A stretch of 64,000 nt of DNA from Neisseria canis (GTDB lineage Bacteria; Pseudomonadota; Gammaproteobacteria; Burkholderiales; Neisseriaceae), in the NCBI RefSeq assembly GCF_900636765.1, contig NZ_LR134313.1, positions 1,550,001 to 1,614,000 on the forward strand, given 5' to 3'. Position numbers and translations under genes: made by a program. Position 1 is the stretch's first letter, and each line of letters begins with the position of its first letter. Below the pieces are notes generated by a model. It saw only the letters and a list, made by a program, of their open reading frames with translations. It ran no database searches and was not told the origin of the DNA. Shown here piece after piece: positions 25,072 through 35,400 of the stretch.

Positions 25072-27012
25072 ATGAGTTTGATTGAATGTAAAAACATCAA
25101 CCGCTATTTCGGTTCGGACGCCAACCGCGTGCATGTGTTGAAAGACATCAACCTGCAAATCGAAAAAGGCGATTTTGTGGCGATTATCGGCCAATCCGGT
25201 TCGGGTAAATCCACTTTAATGAACATTTTGGGCTGCTTGGATACGCCCAGTTCAGGTTCATACATGGTGGACGGTGTTGAAACCGCCAAAATGGAAGCCG
25301 ACGAGTTGGCCGGGCTGCGCCGCAAGCGCTTCGGTTTTATTTTCCAACGCTACAATCTTTTGAATGCCTTAAGCGCCCGTGATAATGTGGCGTTGCCGGC
25401 GGTTTACGCGGGCATGCCGCACAAAGAGCGCAACAAGCGGGCGGATGCACTGCTAAGCCGGTTGGGTTTGGACGGAAAAGAAGACAACAAACCCAGCGAA
25501 CTTTCCGGCGGCCAGCAGCAGCGGGTGAGCATCGCGCGGGCTTTGATGAACGGCGGCGAGATTTTGCTGGCCGATGAGCCGACCGGCGCGCTGGACTCCA
25601 AAAGCGGCGAAAATGTGATGGAGATCATCCGTCAGCTGCACGGCGAAGGCCATACCATTATTATGGTTACGCACGACCCGAATATCGCCGCACTGGCCAA
25701 TCGTGTGATTGAAATTAAAGACGGCTACATTATCTCCGATGTGAGCAAAAGCAGCGAAATCGCGCCCAGCCCGATAGAAACCCTGCCTGAAAGCCGCTCA
25801 TGGCTGTTTCGCAAAGACCAACTGCTTGAATCGTTCAGGATGTCGGTGCAGGCGATTATGTCGCACAAAATGCGTTCGTTGTTGACCATGCTCGGTATTA
25901 TCATCGGCATTGCCTCGGTAGTGTCTGTGGTGGCTTTGGGCAGGGGTACACAAACGAAAATTTTGGGAGATATTGCGGCAATCGGCACCAATACCATCAG
26001 CATTTATCCGGGTAAAGGATTTGGTGACCGCTTCAGCGGCAAGATTAAAACCCTCACGGTGGATGATGCCGAAGTTATCGGCAGGCAGAGCTATGTGTCG
26101 AATGTAACCCCGATGACTGCTTCCGGCGGCACGCTTACCTACCGCAACCATGATTTGAGCAGCCAGCTTTACGGAGTGGGCAACCAATATTTTGATGTGC
26201 GCGGCTATAAGCTGGATCAAGGGCGTTTGTTTGACGAGCAAGATGTAAAAGACAATGCTCAGGTTGTGGTTATCGACCAGAATACTTTAAAAAAATTATT
26301 TCCTGACAACGAAAATCCGCTGGGCAAAGTGATTTTGTTTAAAAAACGGCCGCTTGCCATCATCGGCACGGTGGAGGAAGAAAAAAACGCATTCGGAGGC
26401 GATTCAGACAGCCTTCAGCTTTGGTCGCCCTATACCACGGTGATGAACCAGATTACAGGCGAGCGGCATATCAGCTCGCTCATCGTGAAAGTGGGCGACA
26501 ATGCCAGCTCGCAGGCCGCTGAAAACGGCTTAACCGAGCTTTTGATTTCGCGCCACGGTACGGAAGACTTTTTCATGCGCAACAGCGACAGCATCAAGCA
26601 AACCGTAGAAAGCGCCACCGGCACGATGACCCTGCTGATTTCCAGCATTGCCCTGATTTCGCTGATTGTGGGCGGTATCGGCGTGATGAACATCATGCTG
26701 GTGTCAGTAACCGAGCGTACCAAAGAAATCGGCGTGCGTATGGCGATTGGGGCGCGGCAGAACAATATTTTGCAGCAGTTTTTGATTGAAGCCGTATTAA
26801 TCTGCCTGATCGGCGGGATGACCGGTATTGCGTTTTCGGCGTTTATCGGCATAGTGTTTAACCATTTCGTTACCGACTTTGCCATGACGTTTTCCACCAT
26901 GTCGGTTATCGGCGCCGTAGCCTGTTCTACCTTTATCGGAATGGTGTTCGGCTATATTCCCGCCAACAGGGCATCCAAGCTTAACCCGATTGATGCATTG
27001 GCACATGATTGA
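25072..27012 (+). CDS. macB: Macrolide export ATP-binding/permease protein MacB
   Basis: The 646-residue product has an N-terminal ABC domain with Walker A GQSGSGKS (40-47), signature LSGGQQQRVSIARAL, Walker B ILLADEPTGALD and the H-loop VTHD. A first membrane segment (~272-292) follows, then a large periplasmic domain (~300-520) and three C-terminal segments of the FtsX type (GGIGVMNIMLVSVTERTKEIG). That is the mechanotransmission architecture of MacB. It is preceded by a GGAGAAG binding site and followed by the outer-membrane component. Confidence 0.95.
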   Translation: MSLIECKNINRYFGSDANRVHVLKDINLQIEKGDFVAIIGQSGSGKSTLMNILGCLDTPSSGSYMVDGVETAKMEADELAGLRRKRFGFIFQRYNLLNALSARDNVALPAVYAGMPHKERNKRADALLSRLGLDGKEDNKPSELSGGQQQRVSIARALMNGGEILLADEPTGALDSKSGENVMEIIRQLHGEGHTIIMVTHDPNIAALANRVIEIKDGYIISDVSKSSEIAPSPIETLPESRSWLFRKDQLLESFRMSVQAIMSHKMRSLLTMLGIIIGIASVVSVVALGRGTQTKILGDIAAIGTNTISIYPGKGFGDRFSGKIKTLTVDDAEVIGRQSYVSNVTPMTASGGTLTYRNHDLSSQLYGVGNQYFDVRGYKLDQGRLFDEQDVKDNAQVVVIDQNTLKKLFPDNENPLGKVILFKKRPLAIIGTVEEEKNAFGGDSDSLQLWSPYTTVMNQITGERHISSLIVKVGDNASSQAAENGLTELLISRHGTEDFFMRNSDSIKQTVESATGTMTLLISSIALISLIVGGIGVMNIMLVSVTERTKEIGVRMAIGARQNNILQQFLIEAVLICLIGGMTGIAFSAFIGIVFNHFVTDFAMTFSTMSVIGAVACSTFIGMVFGYIPANRASKLNPIDALAHD

Positions 27013-27085
27013 TGCAGTTTCAGACAGGCATAGCGATTGCCGTGCAAGTAACCATGCCTGTCTGAAAGTTTATGGATATAAATGA

Positions 27086-28483
27086 ATGAAGCAAGCCCCT
27101 TTTTTTCAGACAGGCATCCGCCTTGCCGCAGTATTGGTTATCAGCGCCTGCGCCGCCGGCCCGAAAACCGATTCCGGCCTCACGGTCGAATCTTCCGGCA
27201 GCATCATCTCCGCCGAAGAAGCCGCCAAGCGCTACCGGATCGACACCCAATGGTGGGCGGCCTACAACAATGCCGGCCTAAATGCGCTGATTCAGCAGGC
27301 TCTGGCCAATAATGCAGACTTGAAAAAAGCCGCCATCAATGTGAACAAAGCGCTTTATCAGGCCAAGATTTCAGGTGCGGGCCGCCTGCCGACTTTAGAC
27401 GGCTCTTTAAGTGCAAGCACACGCGAAAACCTGAAAACCGGAGACGGCAGCCAAACCTTTGGCAGCCAAGTCGGTTTGAGTTATGAAATCGACTTATGGC
27501 GCAAGCTGCAGGCACAAACCGATGCCAGAGCGAGCGAATATCAAGCAACGCGCTATGACTTGGAATCGGCCAAGCTGGCCTTGATCAACAATGTGGCCGA
27601 TACCTATTTCAATATTGCCTATCTGAATGAAGCCATCAGCCTGAGCGAGCAAACCCTGAAGCGTTATCAGGAAATCAACCGCATTGCCGCTGCGCGGTAC
27701 AGGGAAGGGAAAGTTTCCTCGGCAGATCCGCGCCAAAGCGAACAAACCCTCTTGGCAACCCAAAATAACCTGATCAACCTCAAACGCACACGCGATACGC
27801 AGCAGCAAACTTTGCGCAATTTATTGAATTTAAAACCGAACGAACCGATAGGCATCGCAGAGGCAGACTATAAACTGAGCAATCCGATTGATGTGGATTT
27901 GAATGTGCCGGTTGCCACATTGGCCAACCGCCCCGATTTGCGCGCAGCAGAAGCCCGCCTGCAAGCCGCCGTAAGCCAAGTGGAAGCGCAAAAACGCAGC
28001 TGGTATCCCAGCGTTACTTTGGGCGCAACCTTGAGTACGGCTTCCGACAAAGCCAAAACCATGTTTAACGTGCCGTTTTTAGGTGGCAACGTGAGCGTAA
28101 ACCTGCCGTTTTTAAACTGGAAAACACTTAAATGGGAAGATAAGGCCGCACAGGCTGATTTTGACAGCGCCGCCGTGGATTTTGAAACCGCGCTGACTAC
28201 CGCGCTGAACGAAGTGAACACTTATTATCTGGCCTACGGTAAAGCCCGCCAAACTTTAGTCAATGTGCAGCAAAAATACGAGCTGGACAAAAAAAACAGC
28301 CGCTATTACCAGCTACGCTACCAACACGGCAAAAACAGCCTGAAAGATTGGCTGGAAGCACTTAACACGGAATACGGCTCGGCACAGGATGCTTTGAACC
28401 AGCGCTATGAAGTGTTGCGCTATGAAAATTTAATTTTTAAAGCGATGGCAGGGCGTTATCGTGAAGTTAATCAGAAGCAGTAA
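27086..28483 (+). CDS. Outer-membrane efflux lipoprotein, NodT/TolC family
   Basis: It probably forms the exit duct for the MacAB pump just upstream (73-base gap with two DUS). The 465-residue product has a lipoprotein signal peptide with lipobox ISAC and two OEP repeats typical of TolC/NodT proteins, with the RPDLRAAEARLQAAVSQVEA motif between them. Oddly, a full DUS is read in frame inside the signal peptide (PFFQTGIRL). Neisserial macAB usually relies on MtrE encoded elsewhere, so a linked duct gene is notable. Confidence 0.88.
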   Translation: MKQAPFFQTGIRLAAVLVISACAAGPKTDSGLTVESSGSIISAEEAAKRYRIDTQWWAAYNNAGLNALIQQALANNADLKKAAINVNKALYQAKISGAGRLPTLDGSLSASTRENLKTGDGSQTFGSQVGLSYEIDLWRKLQAQTDARASEYQATRYDLESAKLALINNVADTYFNIAYLNEAISLSEQTLKRYQEINRIAAARYREGKVSSADPRQSEQTLLATQNNLINLKRTRDTQQQTLRNLLNLKPNEPIGIAEADYKLSNPIDVDLNVPVATLANRPDLRAAEARLQAAVSQVEAQKRSWYPSVTLGATLSTASDKAKTMFNVPFLGGNVSVNLPFLNWKTLKWEDKAAQADFDSAAVDFETALTTALNEVNTYYLAYGKARQTLVNVQQKYELDKKNSRYYQLRYQHGKNSLKDWLEALNTEYGSAQDALNQRYEVLRYENLIFKAMAGRYREVNQKQ

Positions 28484-28576
28484 AGCAAATAAACTTAAAA
28501 CTCAGCTTATCCGTCATACTCGGGTCAAGCCCGAGTATGACGGTTGTTGTTATTAAAATTAATTTGATTGACTATA
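28481..28576. mobile_element. MITE-like palindromic repeat, copy A
   Basis: It starts at the efflux gene stop codon. The left end is GCAAATAAACTTAAAA and the right end (reverse complement) TATAGTCAATCAAATT. The core is a perfect 14-bp inverted repeat CCGTCATACTCGGG / CCCGAGTATGACGG at 28511-28543, a strong hairpin that may also terminate the macAB operon. Confidence 0.6.
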
Positions 28577-28654
28577 ATTTGGATAATTTCAATTATCGTA
28601 GGTGTTGTTTCATCAAAAGAATGGATAAAAAACAGCCGCTGTTTGTGTGAAAAT

Positions 28655-28676
28655 CCGTCTGAAAATTTTCAGACGG
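28655..28676. terminator. Inverted pair of canonical-type DUS cores
   Basis: CCGTCTGAAAA and TTTTCAGACGG form a perfect palindrome. The core CCGTCTGAA belongs to the meningococcal-type DUS and not to the wadDUS used elsewhere. It lies behind the 3' end of the glycosylase-like gene and may mark it as acquired from another Neisseria. Confidence 0.65.
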
Positions 28677-28702
28677 GATTGTTCATAGCGAAAGCAGGTT
28701 GT

Positions 28703-29392
28703 TTAAAATCCACGTGCTTTTTTGTAATCAGTCAAAATTTTGTCCATTTCAGGACGGAACATTTCGATGTAAGCATGTGATAAACCGCGGCTGGCACTGG
28801 GGTGCGGCAGGCAGACAATTTGGCAATGTTCGAACCGTTGGAAACCTACTTTAAATCGGGTTCCTGCAAAAGGTTTTTGCTCGAACCGCGCACGTTCGAC
28901 TTCTTCGCCCATCAGCTCTTTGAATTTAACTAAAACTTTCGGATTGTTCAAGTAATCCAGCAGGCGGCTGCCCATGAATAAGCTCACTTTCGGGCGCAAG
29001 GATTTGAGATGAAACAGAAAGTTGTCAACCTGGCTGTCTGAAAGAAATTTATCATAATCGCTAATGCTATTGTCTTGCGAGTTTGCCCAATTGGTTTGAA
29101 CGACAGACCGTTCAAACGCACCTCCCAAACCATTTGAATCTAAAGGATGCCCCCATAATTCAAACCATGCTTTGATTGCATTGTCGTATCGCCAAGTATT
29201 GGCTTGTTCACCATAATACAAAGCTTTATTAGAAAAAGTATGTAGTATTTCTTCTTCGGGTAGTGTGCATTCCCCTTTTTCATAAGCAGCTTCATCTGCT
29301 TTACTCCAACCCCATTCATACCCGCAAATCATCAAACCGTTTTGGTCATTGAAGCCGGGGAAAAGGGAATTGCCTAAGTTTAGTTTGTCCAT
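28703..29392 (-). CDS. Uracil-DNA-glycosylase-fold-like protein of unknown function
   Basis: The 229-residue soluble protein shows features of the UDG superfamily: an N-terminal strand and loop (LMICGYEWGW), a central strand with VSLFMGSRLLDYL, and a late LPHPSASRG motif like the HPS motif that contacts DNA in glycosylases. The overall similarity is weak and no catalytic Asp can be assigned with certainty. It is a single gene with AT-rich flanks, and its 3' hairpin uses a foreign DUS core, which suggests lateral acquisition. A wholly different hydrolase is possible. Confidence 0.45.
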   Translation of the reverse strand: MDKLNLGNSLFPGFNDQNGLMICGYEWGWSKADEAAYEKGECTLPEEEILHTFSNKALYYGEQANTWRYDNAIKAWFELWGHPLDSNGLGGAFERSVVQTNWANSQDNSISDYDKFLSDSQVDNFLFHLKSLRPKVSLFMGSRLLDYLNNPKVLVKFKELMGEEVERARFEQKPFAGTRFKVGFQRFEHCQIVCLPHPSASRGLSHAYIEMFRPEMDKILTDYKKARGF

Positions 29393-29500
29393 AATGAGTC
29401 AATTTAAAAAATGTGTATATAAATCAAATCGCTGATTAAATATGAGGTAATGATATGTTATTTAACAAGCGGTTTAACCGCATAAAGAGTGATAGCGATA

Positions 29501-29533
29501 AAATGCCTGTCTGAAAGTTTTCAGACAGGCATT
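29501..29533. terminator. Inverted wadDUS pair behind efp
   Basis: AAATGCC...GGCATTT extends the DUS arms; the hairpin lies 14 bases beyond the efp stop on the minus strand. Confidence 0.8.
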
Positions 29534-29546
29534 TGTTAATGTCGGG

Positions 29547-30107
29547 TTAAGCGCGTTTGCGGAATTCGCCGGTGCGGGTGTCGATTTCCACTTTGTCGCC
29601 GTTTTCAACGTAAGACATCACTTGGATTTCGGTGCCGCCGACCAAACGTGCGGTTTTCATCACTTTGCCCGAAGTGTCGCCTTTAACGGCAGGCTCGGTG
29701 TATTCTACTTCGCGTACGATGATGGTGGGCAATTCCACGGAAATCGGGCTGCCTTCGTAGAAGGTTACTTCGCATACGTCTTCCATGCCGTCAACGATGA
29801 ATTTGAGGTTGTCGCCGATGTTTTCGGCTTCAACTTCGTATTGGTTGAATTCTTCGTCCATGAATACGTACATGGGGTCGGCAAAGTAGCTGTATGTGCA
29901 GTTTTTGCGTGCCAAAACCACTACGTCGAATTTGTCGTCGGCTTTGTAGATGGTTTCGGTTGCGGCGCCGGTGAGCAGGTTTTTCAGCTTCATGCTCACT
30001 TTGGCAGAGGAGCGGCCGCCTTTGATGTATTCGGTTTTTTGCACAACCATCGGGTCGTTACCTACCATAAATACGTTGCCGGCGCGCAGTTCTTGAGCGG
30101 TTTTCAT
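29547..30107 (-). CDS. efp: Elongation factor P (arginine-rhamnosylated type)
   Basis: EF-P rescues ribosomes stalled at polyproline stretches. The 186-residue product has three OB/KOW-like domains and an arginine at position 32 in the loop KGGRSSAKV. Lineages with lysine there modify it with PoxA/EpmA, whereas Arg32 is the site of rhamnosylation by EarP. That matches the adjacent earP gene upstream on the same strand. Confidence 0.96.
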   Translation of the reverse strand: MKTAQELRAGNVFMVGNDPMVVQKTEYIKGGRSSAKVSMKLKNLLTGAATETIYKADDKFDVVVLARKNCTYSYFADPMYVFMDEEFNQYEVEAENIGDNLKFIVDGMEDVCEVTFYEGSPISVELPTIIVREVEYTEPAVKGDTSGKVMKTARLVGGTEIQVMSYVENGDKVEIDTRTGEFRKRA

Positions 30108-30195
30108 CAGATGATTCTCACTTAAAATGTTGAAACAAAATAACGCGGCATTTTAGCTTATTTTTTTAGGGTTTGGCAATTTATTGCCTGTTGTT

Positions 30196-31392
30196 TTAAT
30201 CCCTTATGCTGTGTTGCGGTGGAAAAATATCTACGTTGGAACTGCTTTTGATAAACGCTGCCAATTTTTCTGCGGCGCTGCTTTGTGCAAACAGATAGCC
30301 TCGCCAGTTTTCCGATTGTGCCTGCCAAAGAGGAAAATGTTGCATCAGGGTTTGCCATGCGGCCAGACGTGTTGCTGCGTTGAGGGTGGTTGCGCCGTTG
30401 AGTTCGTTTGAAAGGTTTTGGTGGGCTTGTTTTAAATGCTCCGGCCAGCCGGCGGTTGCTTTCTGCCAAAAGGCGTGCAGTTTGCCGATGCGGACGTTTT
30501 CTTCTTGCGGATAGATAAACCAGAAAAAAGGCTTGGCGGCAAATTGGGCACGGATAAAGCTGTCTTCGCCGCGCACGATTGCGCCGTCGCATAAGTGCAG
30601 CAGTTTGTCGAAATCGCTTTGCGGTATAAAGGGTATGCGCACCAGTTTGACCATGCCTGTCTGAAAAGTGTCGCCGCTGTGTTGCAGCGCGTCTGCGGGC
30701 AGGGCGCCGGAGCGTTTGAGGCTTTGAATCACCTGATTGCCGGCCAGCAGCAGTGTTATCGGTTGGCTGCTTTGCCGCCAGGTTTCCAGCCATTGCAGCC
30801 AAACAGGGCTTTCATAGCCGAACAGCAGCCATTCGGGCGCGGTTTTTTCAGACAGGCATAAGGACAGCCTGAAATCTTCTATCGGGTATTGAACGAGTTC
30901 AGCATAGTTTTTTTCCCGCAGCAATCCGCCGCTTTGTTCGGTAAACCCCATCAGCCAAAAGTATTTTTGTTGGCCGTCGGCTTGCGGAGAGGGCTTGCCG
31001 TGCATGGCTTCGGCCCATTCTTCGGCGCTCAGGTATTCCCAATTGAGCCAAAGTGCTTGGTGTGTGCGGATGGCATTTAATACGTTTTCCGGCAAATCGC
31101 AGGCGAATGTTTCGATAACCAGATCAGGCGCAGGCGCTTCATTTAAATATTCTGCGCTTTTTCCCGGCTGCCACGGGTAAAGGTAAATGTTTTGGTAGCG
31201 GCAGGGCAGGCCGGCGGGCAGATCGGGACAAAGGGTGCGCAGCGCGTCGGCATCGTCCAGCCAGAGGTGTACGGCGATGCCGTATTCACGGCTTAAAATC
31301 TGCGCCAAACGCCAGCTCACGCCGATGTCGCCGAAGTTGTCGATTACTGTGCAAAACAGCCAGCACACGGGGGAATTTTTTTCGATTTGCAT
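30196..31392 (-). CDS. earP: EF-P arginine rhamnosyltransferase EarP
   Basis: EarP transfers rhamnose from dTDP-rhamnose to Arg32 of EF-P. The 398-residue GT-B-like protein has the family N-terminus CTVIDNFGDIGVSWRLAQ with the catalytic-region aspartates and the C-domain sequence CDGAIVRGEDSFIRAQFAAKPFFWFIYPQ that binds the nucleotide sugar. It is immediately upstream of efp. Two wadDUS lie in the gene and are read as FQTGM and LCLSEK. Confidence 0.95.
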   Translation of the reverse strand: MQIEKNSPVCWLFCTVIDNFGDIGVSWRLAQILSREYGIAVHLWLDDADALRTLCPDLPAGLPCRYQNIYLYPWQPGKSAEYLNEAPAPDLVIETFACDLPENVLNAIRTHQALWLNWEYLSAEEWAEAMHGKPSPQADGQQKYFWLMGFTEQSGGLLREKNYAELVQYPIEDFRLSLCLSEKTAPEWLLFGYESPVWLQWLETWRQSSQPITLLLAGNQVIQSLKRSGALPADALQHSGDTFQTGMVKLVRIPFIPQSDFDKLLHLCDGAIVRGEDSFIRAQFAAKPFFWFIYPQEENVRIGKLHAFWQKATAGWPEHLKQAHQNLSNELNGATTLNAATRLAAWQTLMQHFPLWQAQSENWRGYLFAQSSAAEKLAAFIKSSSNVDIFPPQHSIRD

Positions 31393-31469
31393 GGTGGTAA
31401 TAGGTTAGCCTTTGTGGGATAAGGTTTTACGCTGCTTTGGGTGTTTGTCAAGCGTTAAATTTAAAATTT

Positions 31470-31690
31470 TTTTTGCTTATCCACATTGACAAAACAGTTT
31501 TACGAAACACTAAGAAAAAATTTAATTTTTGCCCTTGACAAGCTAATAATCATCTTAAGTTTTTGAAAAATATAGATTTTATTGAATTGATTATTTTTTA
31601 ATCAGGCTTGGTGCAACTCCTGATTTATCGGGGAAAATGTAAGAATCCCACAAGTAGTCCACAAAATTATCCACAGCTTTTGTGGGTAAG
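31470..31690. promoter_or_regulatory. AT-rich region with DnaA boxes upstream of gyrA
   Basis: Two perfect TTATCCACA DnaA boxes lie at 31477-31485 and 31667-31675. A one-mismatch box in the opposite orientation (TGTGGGTAA) is at 31681-31689 and a weaker TAGTCCACA at 31655-31663. Between them is a very AT-rich stretch (31500-31610). The segment separates divergent earP and gyrA. It may be a DnaA-regulated promoter or an origin-like region. Confidence 0.45.
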
Positions 31691-31843
31691 ATTTGAAACC
31701 CGCGATACATCGGTTTTTACCGTTTCCGAATAAAAGTCCGCAGGCCGAAATGCCTGTCTGAAAGCAGGGCTGCCAAGAAGATTTTATTCTCGGTTTGTGC
31801 TAAAATCCTGCTAATTTTTCTCTATATAAAAGTCAGACTTACC

Positions 31844-34624
31844 ATGACCGACGCAACCACACGCAACGACCATCATTTTGCCAAAGAAACCATCCCCATC
31901 AGCCTAGAAGACGAAATGCGCCGCAGCTACCTCGATTACGCGATGAGCGTGATTGTGGGGCGTGCGCTGCCCGATGTGCGTGACGGCCTGAAGCCTGTTC
32001 ACCGCCGCGTGCTGTATGCCATGCACGAGTTGAAAAACAGTTGGAACAGCGCTTATAAGAAGTCTGCCCGTATCGTCGGCGACGTGATCGGTAAATACCA
32101 TCCGCACGGCGACAGCGCGGTGTACGACACTATTGTGCGTATGGCTCAAGATTTCTCGATGCGCTATGTGTTGGTCGACGGTCAGGGCAACTTCGGTTCG
32201 GTAGACGGCGACGGTGCGGCGGCCATGCGTTATACCGAAATCCGCATGGCGAAAATCGCCCATGAAATGATGGCGGATATCGAAGAAGAAACCGTTAATT
32301 TCGGCCCCAACTACGACGGCAGCGAGAGCGAACCTTTGGTTTTGCCCACCCGTTTTCCCGCTTTGCTGGTTAACGGTTCTTCGGGCATTGCCGTCGGTAT
32401 GGCCACCAATATTCCGCCACACAATCTGCCCGACACCATTGATGCCTGCCTGCAATTGCTGGCTCACCCCGAAACCGGTATCGACGAGTTAATCAATATC
32501 ATCAAAGCCCCCGATTTCCCTACCGGTGCGACCATTTACGGTTTGGGCGGTGTGCGCGAAGGCTATAAAACCGGCCGTGGCCGCGTGGTGATGCGCGGTA
32601 AAACGCATATCGAACCCATCGGCAAAAACGGCGAGCGCGAAGCCATCATCATTGACGAAATTCCCTATCAGGTAAATAAAGCCAAACTGGTGGAAAAAAT
32701 CGGCGAGCTGGTGCGCGACAAAGTGCTGGAAGGCATTTCCGATCTGCGCGACGAATCCGACAAATCGGGTATGCGCGTGGTTATCGAACTCAAGCGCAAC
32801 GAAAATGCCGAAGTGGTGTTGAACCAGCTTTACAAGCTCACCCAGCTGCAAGACAGCTTCGGTATCAATATGGTGGCATTGGTCGACGGCCAACCGCGCC
32901 TGCTGAACCTGAAACAGATTTTGAGCGAGTTTCTGCGCCACCGCCGCGAAGTGGTTACCCGCCGTACCTTGTTCCGCCTGAAAAAAGCGCGTCACGAAGG
33001 CCATATCGCAGAAGGTAAAGCCGTCGCTTTATCGAATATCGACGAAATGATTCAGCTGATTAAAGAATCTGCCGATGCGCCCGAAGCCAAAGAAAAGCTG
33101 CTCGCGCGTCCGTGGCAGTCGGGCTTGGTTGGAGAAATGTTGTCCCGCACCGATTTGGATATGCAGATGGCCCGCCCGGAAGGTTTGCCTGCCGGATTGG
33201 GTTTGCAAAGCGGCGGTTATTTCCTGAGCGAAATCCAAGCCGATGCCATTTTGCGCATGAGCCTGCGTAACCTGACCGGTCTCGACCAAGATACGATTGT
33301 CAACGACTACAAAAACATCATGGCGCAGATTATCGACTTCTTGGATATTTTGGCCAAACCCGAGCGGATTACCCAAATTATTCACGAAGAATTGGAAGAA
33401 ATCAAAACCCATTTCGGCGACGAACGCCGCAGCGAAATCAATCCGTTCGGCGGCGATATTGCCGATGAAGACCTGATTCCGCCGCGCGAAATGGTGGTAA
33501 CGCTGACGCACGGCGGTTATATCAAAACCCAGCCGACTACCGATTATCAAGCGCAACGTCGCGGCGGGCGCGGCAAACAGGCGGCAGCCACTAAAGATGA
33601 AGACTTTATCGAAACCCTGTTTGTTGCCAACACGCATGATTACCTGATGTGCTTTACCAATTTCGGCAAATGCCATTGGATCAAAGTGTACAAACTGCCC
33701 GAAGGCGGCCGCAACAGCCGAGGCCGTCCGATTAACAATGTGATCCAATTGGACGAAGGCGAAAAAGTCAGCGCCATTTTGGCGGTGCAGGAATTTCCGG
33801 AAGACGAATATGTGTTTTTTGCCACCGCACAAGGCATGGTGAAAAAAGTGCAGCTATCCGCTTTCAAAAACGTGCGTGCGCAAGGCATTAAAGCCATCGC
33901 GCTCAAAGAAGACGATTATTTGGTGGGCGCCGCCAAAACCTCGGGCAGCGACGATATTATGTTGTTTTCCAATCTCGGCAAAGCCATCCGTTTCAATGAA
34001 TACTATGAACGCATAGGCAGCGACGAGAGCGAGGACGACATTGAAAGCGACAGCGAAACCGATGTTGCAGACGGTGCGGACGAAGAAAACGGCGACAATA
34101 CGGCTTTGAGCGGCAAACACGGCGTCCGCCCAAGCGGTCGCGGCAGCGGCGGTTTGCGTGGTATGCGCCTGCCTGCCGGCGGACGCATTGTGAGCCTGAT
34201 TACCTTTGCGCCAGAATCCGAACAGGATGAAACGCTGCAAGTGTTAACCGCCACCGAAAACGGCTATGGCAAACGTACGCCGATTGGCGATTACAGCCGT
34301 AAAAACAAAGGCGGTCAGGGCAATATCGCCATTAACACCGGTGAGCGCAACGGCGAGCTGGTGGCCGCAACATTGGTGAATGAAACCGATGATTTGATGC
34401 TGATTACCAGCGGCGGCGTCTTAATCAGAACCAAAGTCGACCAAATCCGCGAAACCGGCCGTGCCGCAGCGGGTGTGAAACTGATTAATTTGGATGAAGG
34501 CGAAACATTGGTCAGCTTGGAGCGTGTGGCGGAAGAACCTGAAGAAGAAAGCGGTTTGGAAGGCGAAACGGTTGGAGATATGGAAAACGAAGCATCTCAA
34601 GCAGCCGGTGATGAGGCAGAGTAG
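31844..34624 (+). CDS. gyrA: DNA gyrase subunit A
   Basis: GyrA is the breakage-reunion subunit of gyrase. The 926-residue product has the winged-helix/tower N-terminal domain with catalytic Tyr130 (AAMRYTEIR). It has the quinolone region [18 protein letters not shown] with Ser91 and Asp95 (gonococcal numbering), both the susceptible residues. A C-terminal beta-pinwheel with the GyrA box QRRGGRG follows. An acidic insert (about residues 725-755, rich in Asp/Glu/Ser) in the C-terminal domain and an acidic tail are typical of neisserial GyrA and make the protein longer than the E. coli form. Confidence 0.98.
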   Translation: MTDATTRNDHHFAKETIPISLEDEMRRSYLDYAMSVIVGRALPDVRDGLKPVHRRVLYAMHELKNSWNSAYKKSARIVGDVIGKYHPHGDSAVYDTIVRMAQDFSMRYVLVDGQGNFGSVDGDGAAAMRYTEIRMAKIAHEMMADIEEETVNFGPNYDGSESEPLVLPTRFPALLVNGSSGIAVGMATNIPPHNLPDTIDACLQLLAHPETGIDELINIIKAPDFPTGATIYGLGGVREGYKTGRGRVVMRGKTHIEPIGKNGEREAIIIDEIPYQVNKAKLVEKIGELVRDKVLEGISDLRDESDKSGMRVVIELKRNENAEVVLNQLYKLTQLQDSFGINMVALVDGQPRLLNLKQILSEFLRHRREVVTRRTLFRLKKARHEGHIAEGKAVALSNIDEMIQLIKESADAPEAKEKLLARPWQSGLVGEMLSRTDLDMQMARPEGLPAGLGLQSGGYFLSEIQADAILRMSLRNLTGLDQDTIVNDYKNIMAQIIDFLDILAKPERITQIIHEELEEIKTHFGDERRSEINPFGGDIADEDLIPPREMVVTLTHGGYIKTQPTTDYQAQRRGGRGKQAAATKDEDFIETLFVANTHDYLMCFTNFGKCHWIKVYKLPEGGRNSRGRPINNVIQLDEGEKVSAILAVQEFPEDEYVFFATAQGMVKKVQLSAFKNVRAQGIKAIALKEDDYLVGAAKTSGSDDIMLFSNLGKAIRFNEYYERIGSDESEDDIESDSETDVADGADEENGDNTALSGKHGVRPSGRGSGGLRGMRLPAGGRIVSLITFAPESEQDETLQVLTATENGYGKRTPIGDYSRKNKGGQGNIAINTGERNGELVAATLVNETDDLMLITSGGVLIRTKVDQIRETGRAAAGVKLINLDEGETLVSLERVAEEPEEESGLEGETVGDMENEASQAAGDEAE

Positions 34625-34818
34625 TATGCCTGCCTGAAAGGGGTTGTGAGGGGTAGGGTCAGGTTTTTGGCGGGTAACTTATGGCCTAACCGCTTAATTT
34701 CATATAACTTTCGTATAAAACCAGCTTAAAAAATCGCAACCTGTCCTACTTGGCTTGAATTGAGTATCTGCCGACACTGCAAGCCGAGAATGGCAGCAAG
34801 TGCTTTGAATAATTGAAG

Positions 34819-34853
34819 AATGCCTGTCTGAAAACCATTTTCAGACAGGCATT
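34819..34853. terminator. Inverted wadDUS pair between gyrA and rppH
   Basis: Perfect DUS arms form a hairpin 22 bases past the rppH 3' end. The preceding 34625-34818 holds a one-base variant DUS (TGCCTGCCTGAA, ~34627) and no supported gene. Confidence 0.75.
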
Positions 34854-34875
34854 GTTTTATTTGCCGTGTTCAGAA

Positions 34876-35400
34876 TTATTTTTCCTGAAGCAGGCGCTGG
34901 CGGATGTTGAAATCTTCCAAGCTTTCCAAGTTTCTCAGGAAGCGGGAAAGTTCGCTTAATGCGCCCTGATAAACATCTCTTTTGAAATCAATCACTTCTT
35001 CTATCGGCGCCCAGTATTCGTGCCACCGCCAGCCGTCGAATTCGGGATGGCTGGTTGCACGCAAGTGCACATCGCTTTCGCGGCCGATCAGTTTCAACAA
35101 ATACCAGATTTGTTTTTGCCCGCGGTAGGAGCCGCGCCATTCGCGGCGCACCCAATGGGTAGGCACATCGTAGCGCAGCCAGTCCCGCGTGCGGCCTAAA
35201 ATTTTGACGTGGTGCGGCAAAAGCCCTACCTCTTCCAAGAGCTCGCGGTACATGGCGGTTTCCGGACTTTCGCCGGGCTTGATGCCGCCTTGGGGGAATT
35301 GCCAGGAATGTTCGCGAACCCGTTTTCCCCAGAATACTTCGTTGCGGTCGTTGATCAAGATGATGCCGACATTGGGGCGATATCCTTCTCTGTCCAACAT
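34876..35400 (-). CDS. rppH: RNA pyrophosphohydrolase RppH
   Basis: RppH removes pyrophosphate from mRNA 5' ends, starting their decay. The 174-residue product contains the Nudix box ([23 protein letters not shown]) and the conserved start [27 protein letters not shown]. The ATG at 35400 matches that start; an open frame continues upstream but runs through a DUS. No neighbour is functionally related. Confidence 0.95.
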   Translation of the reverse strand: MLDREGYRPNVGIILINDRNEVFWGKRVREHSWQFPQGGIKPGESPETAMYRELLEEVGLLPHHVKILGRTRDWLRYDVPTHWVRREWRGSYRGQKQIWYLLKLIGRESDVHLRATSHPEFDGWRWHEYWAPIEEVIDFKRDVYQGALSELSRFLRNLESLEDFNIRQRLLQEK

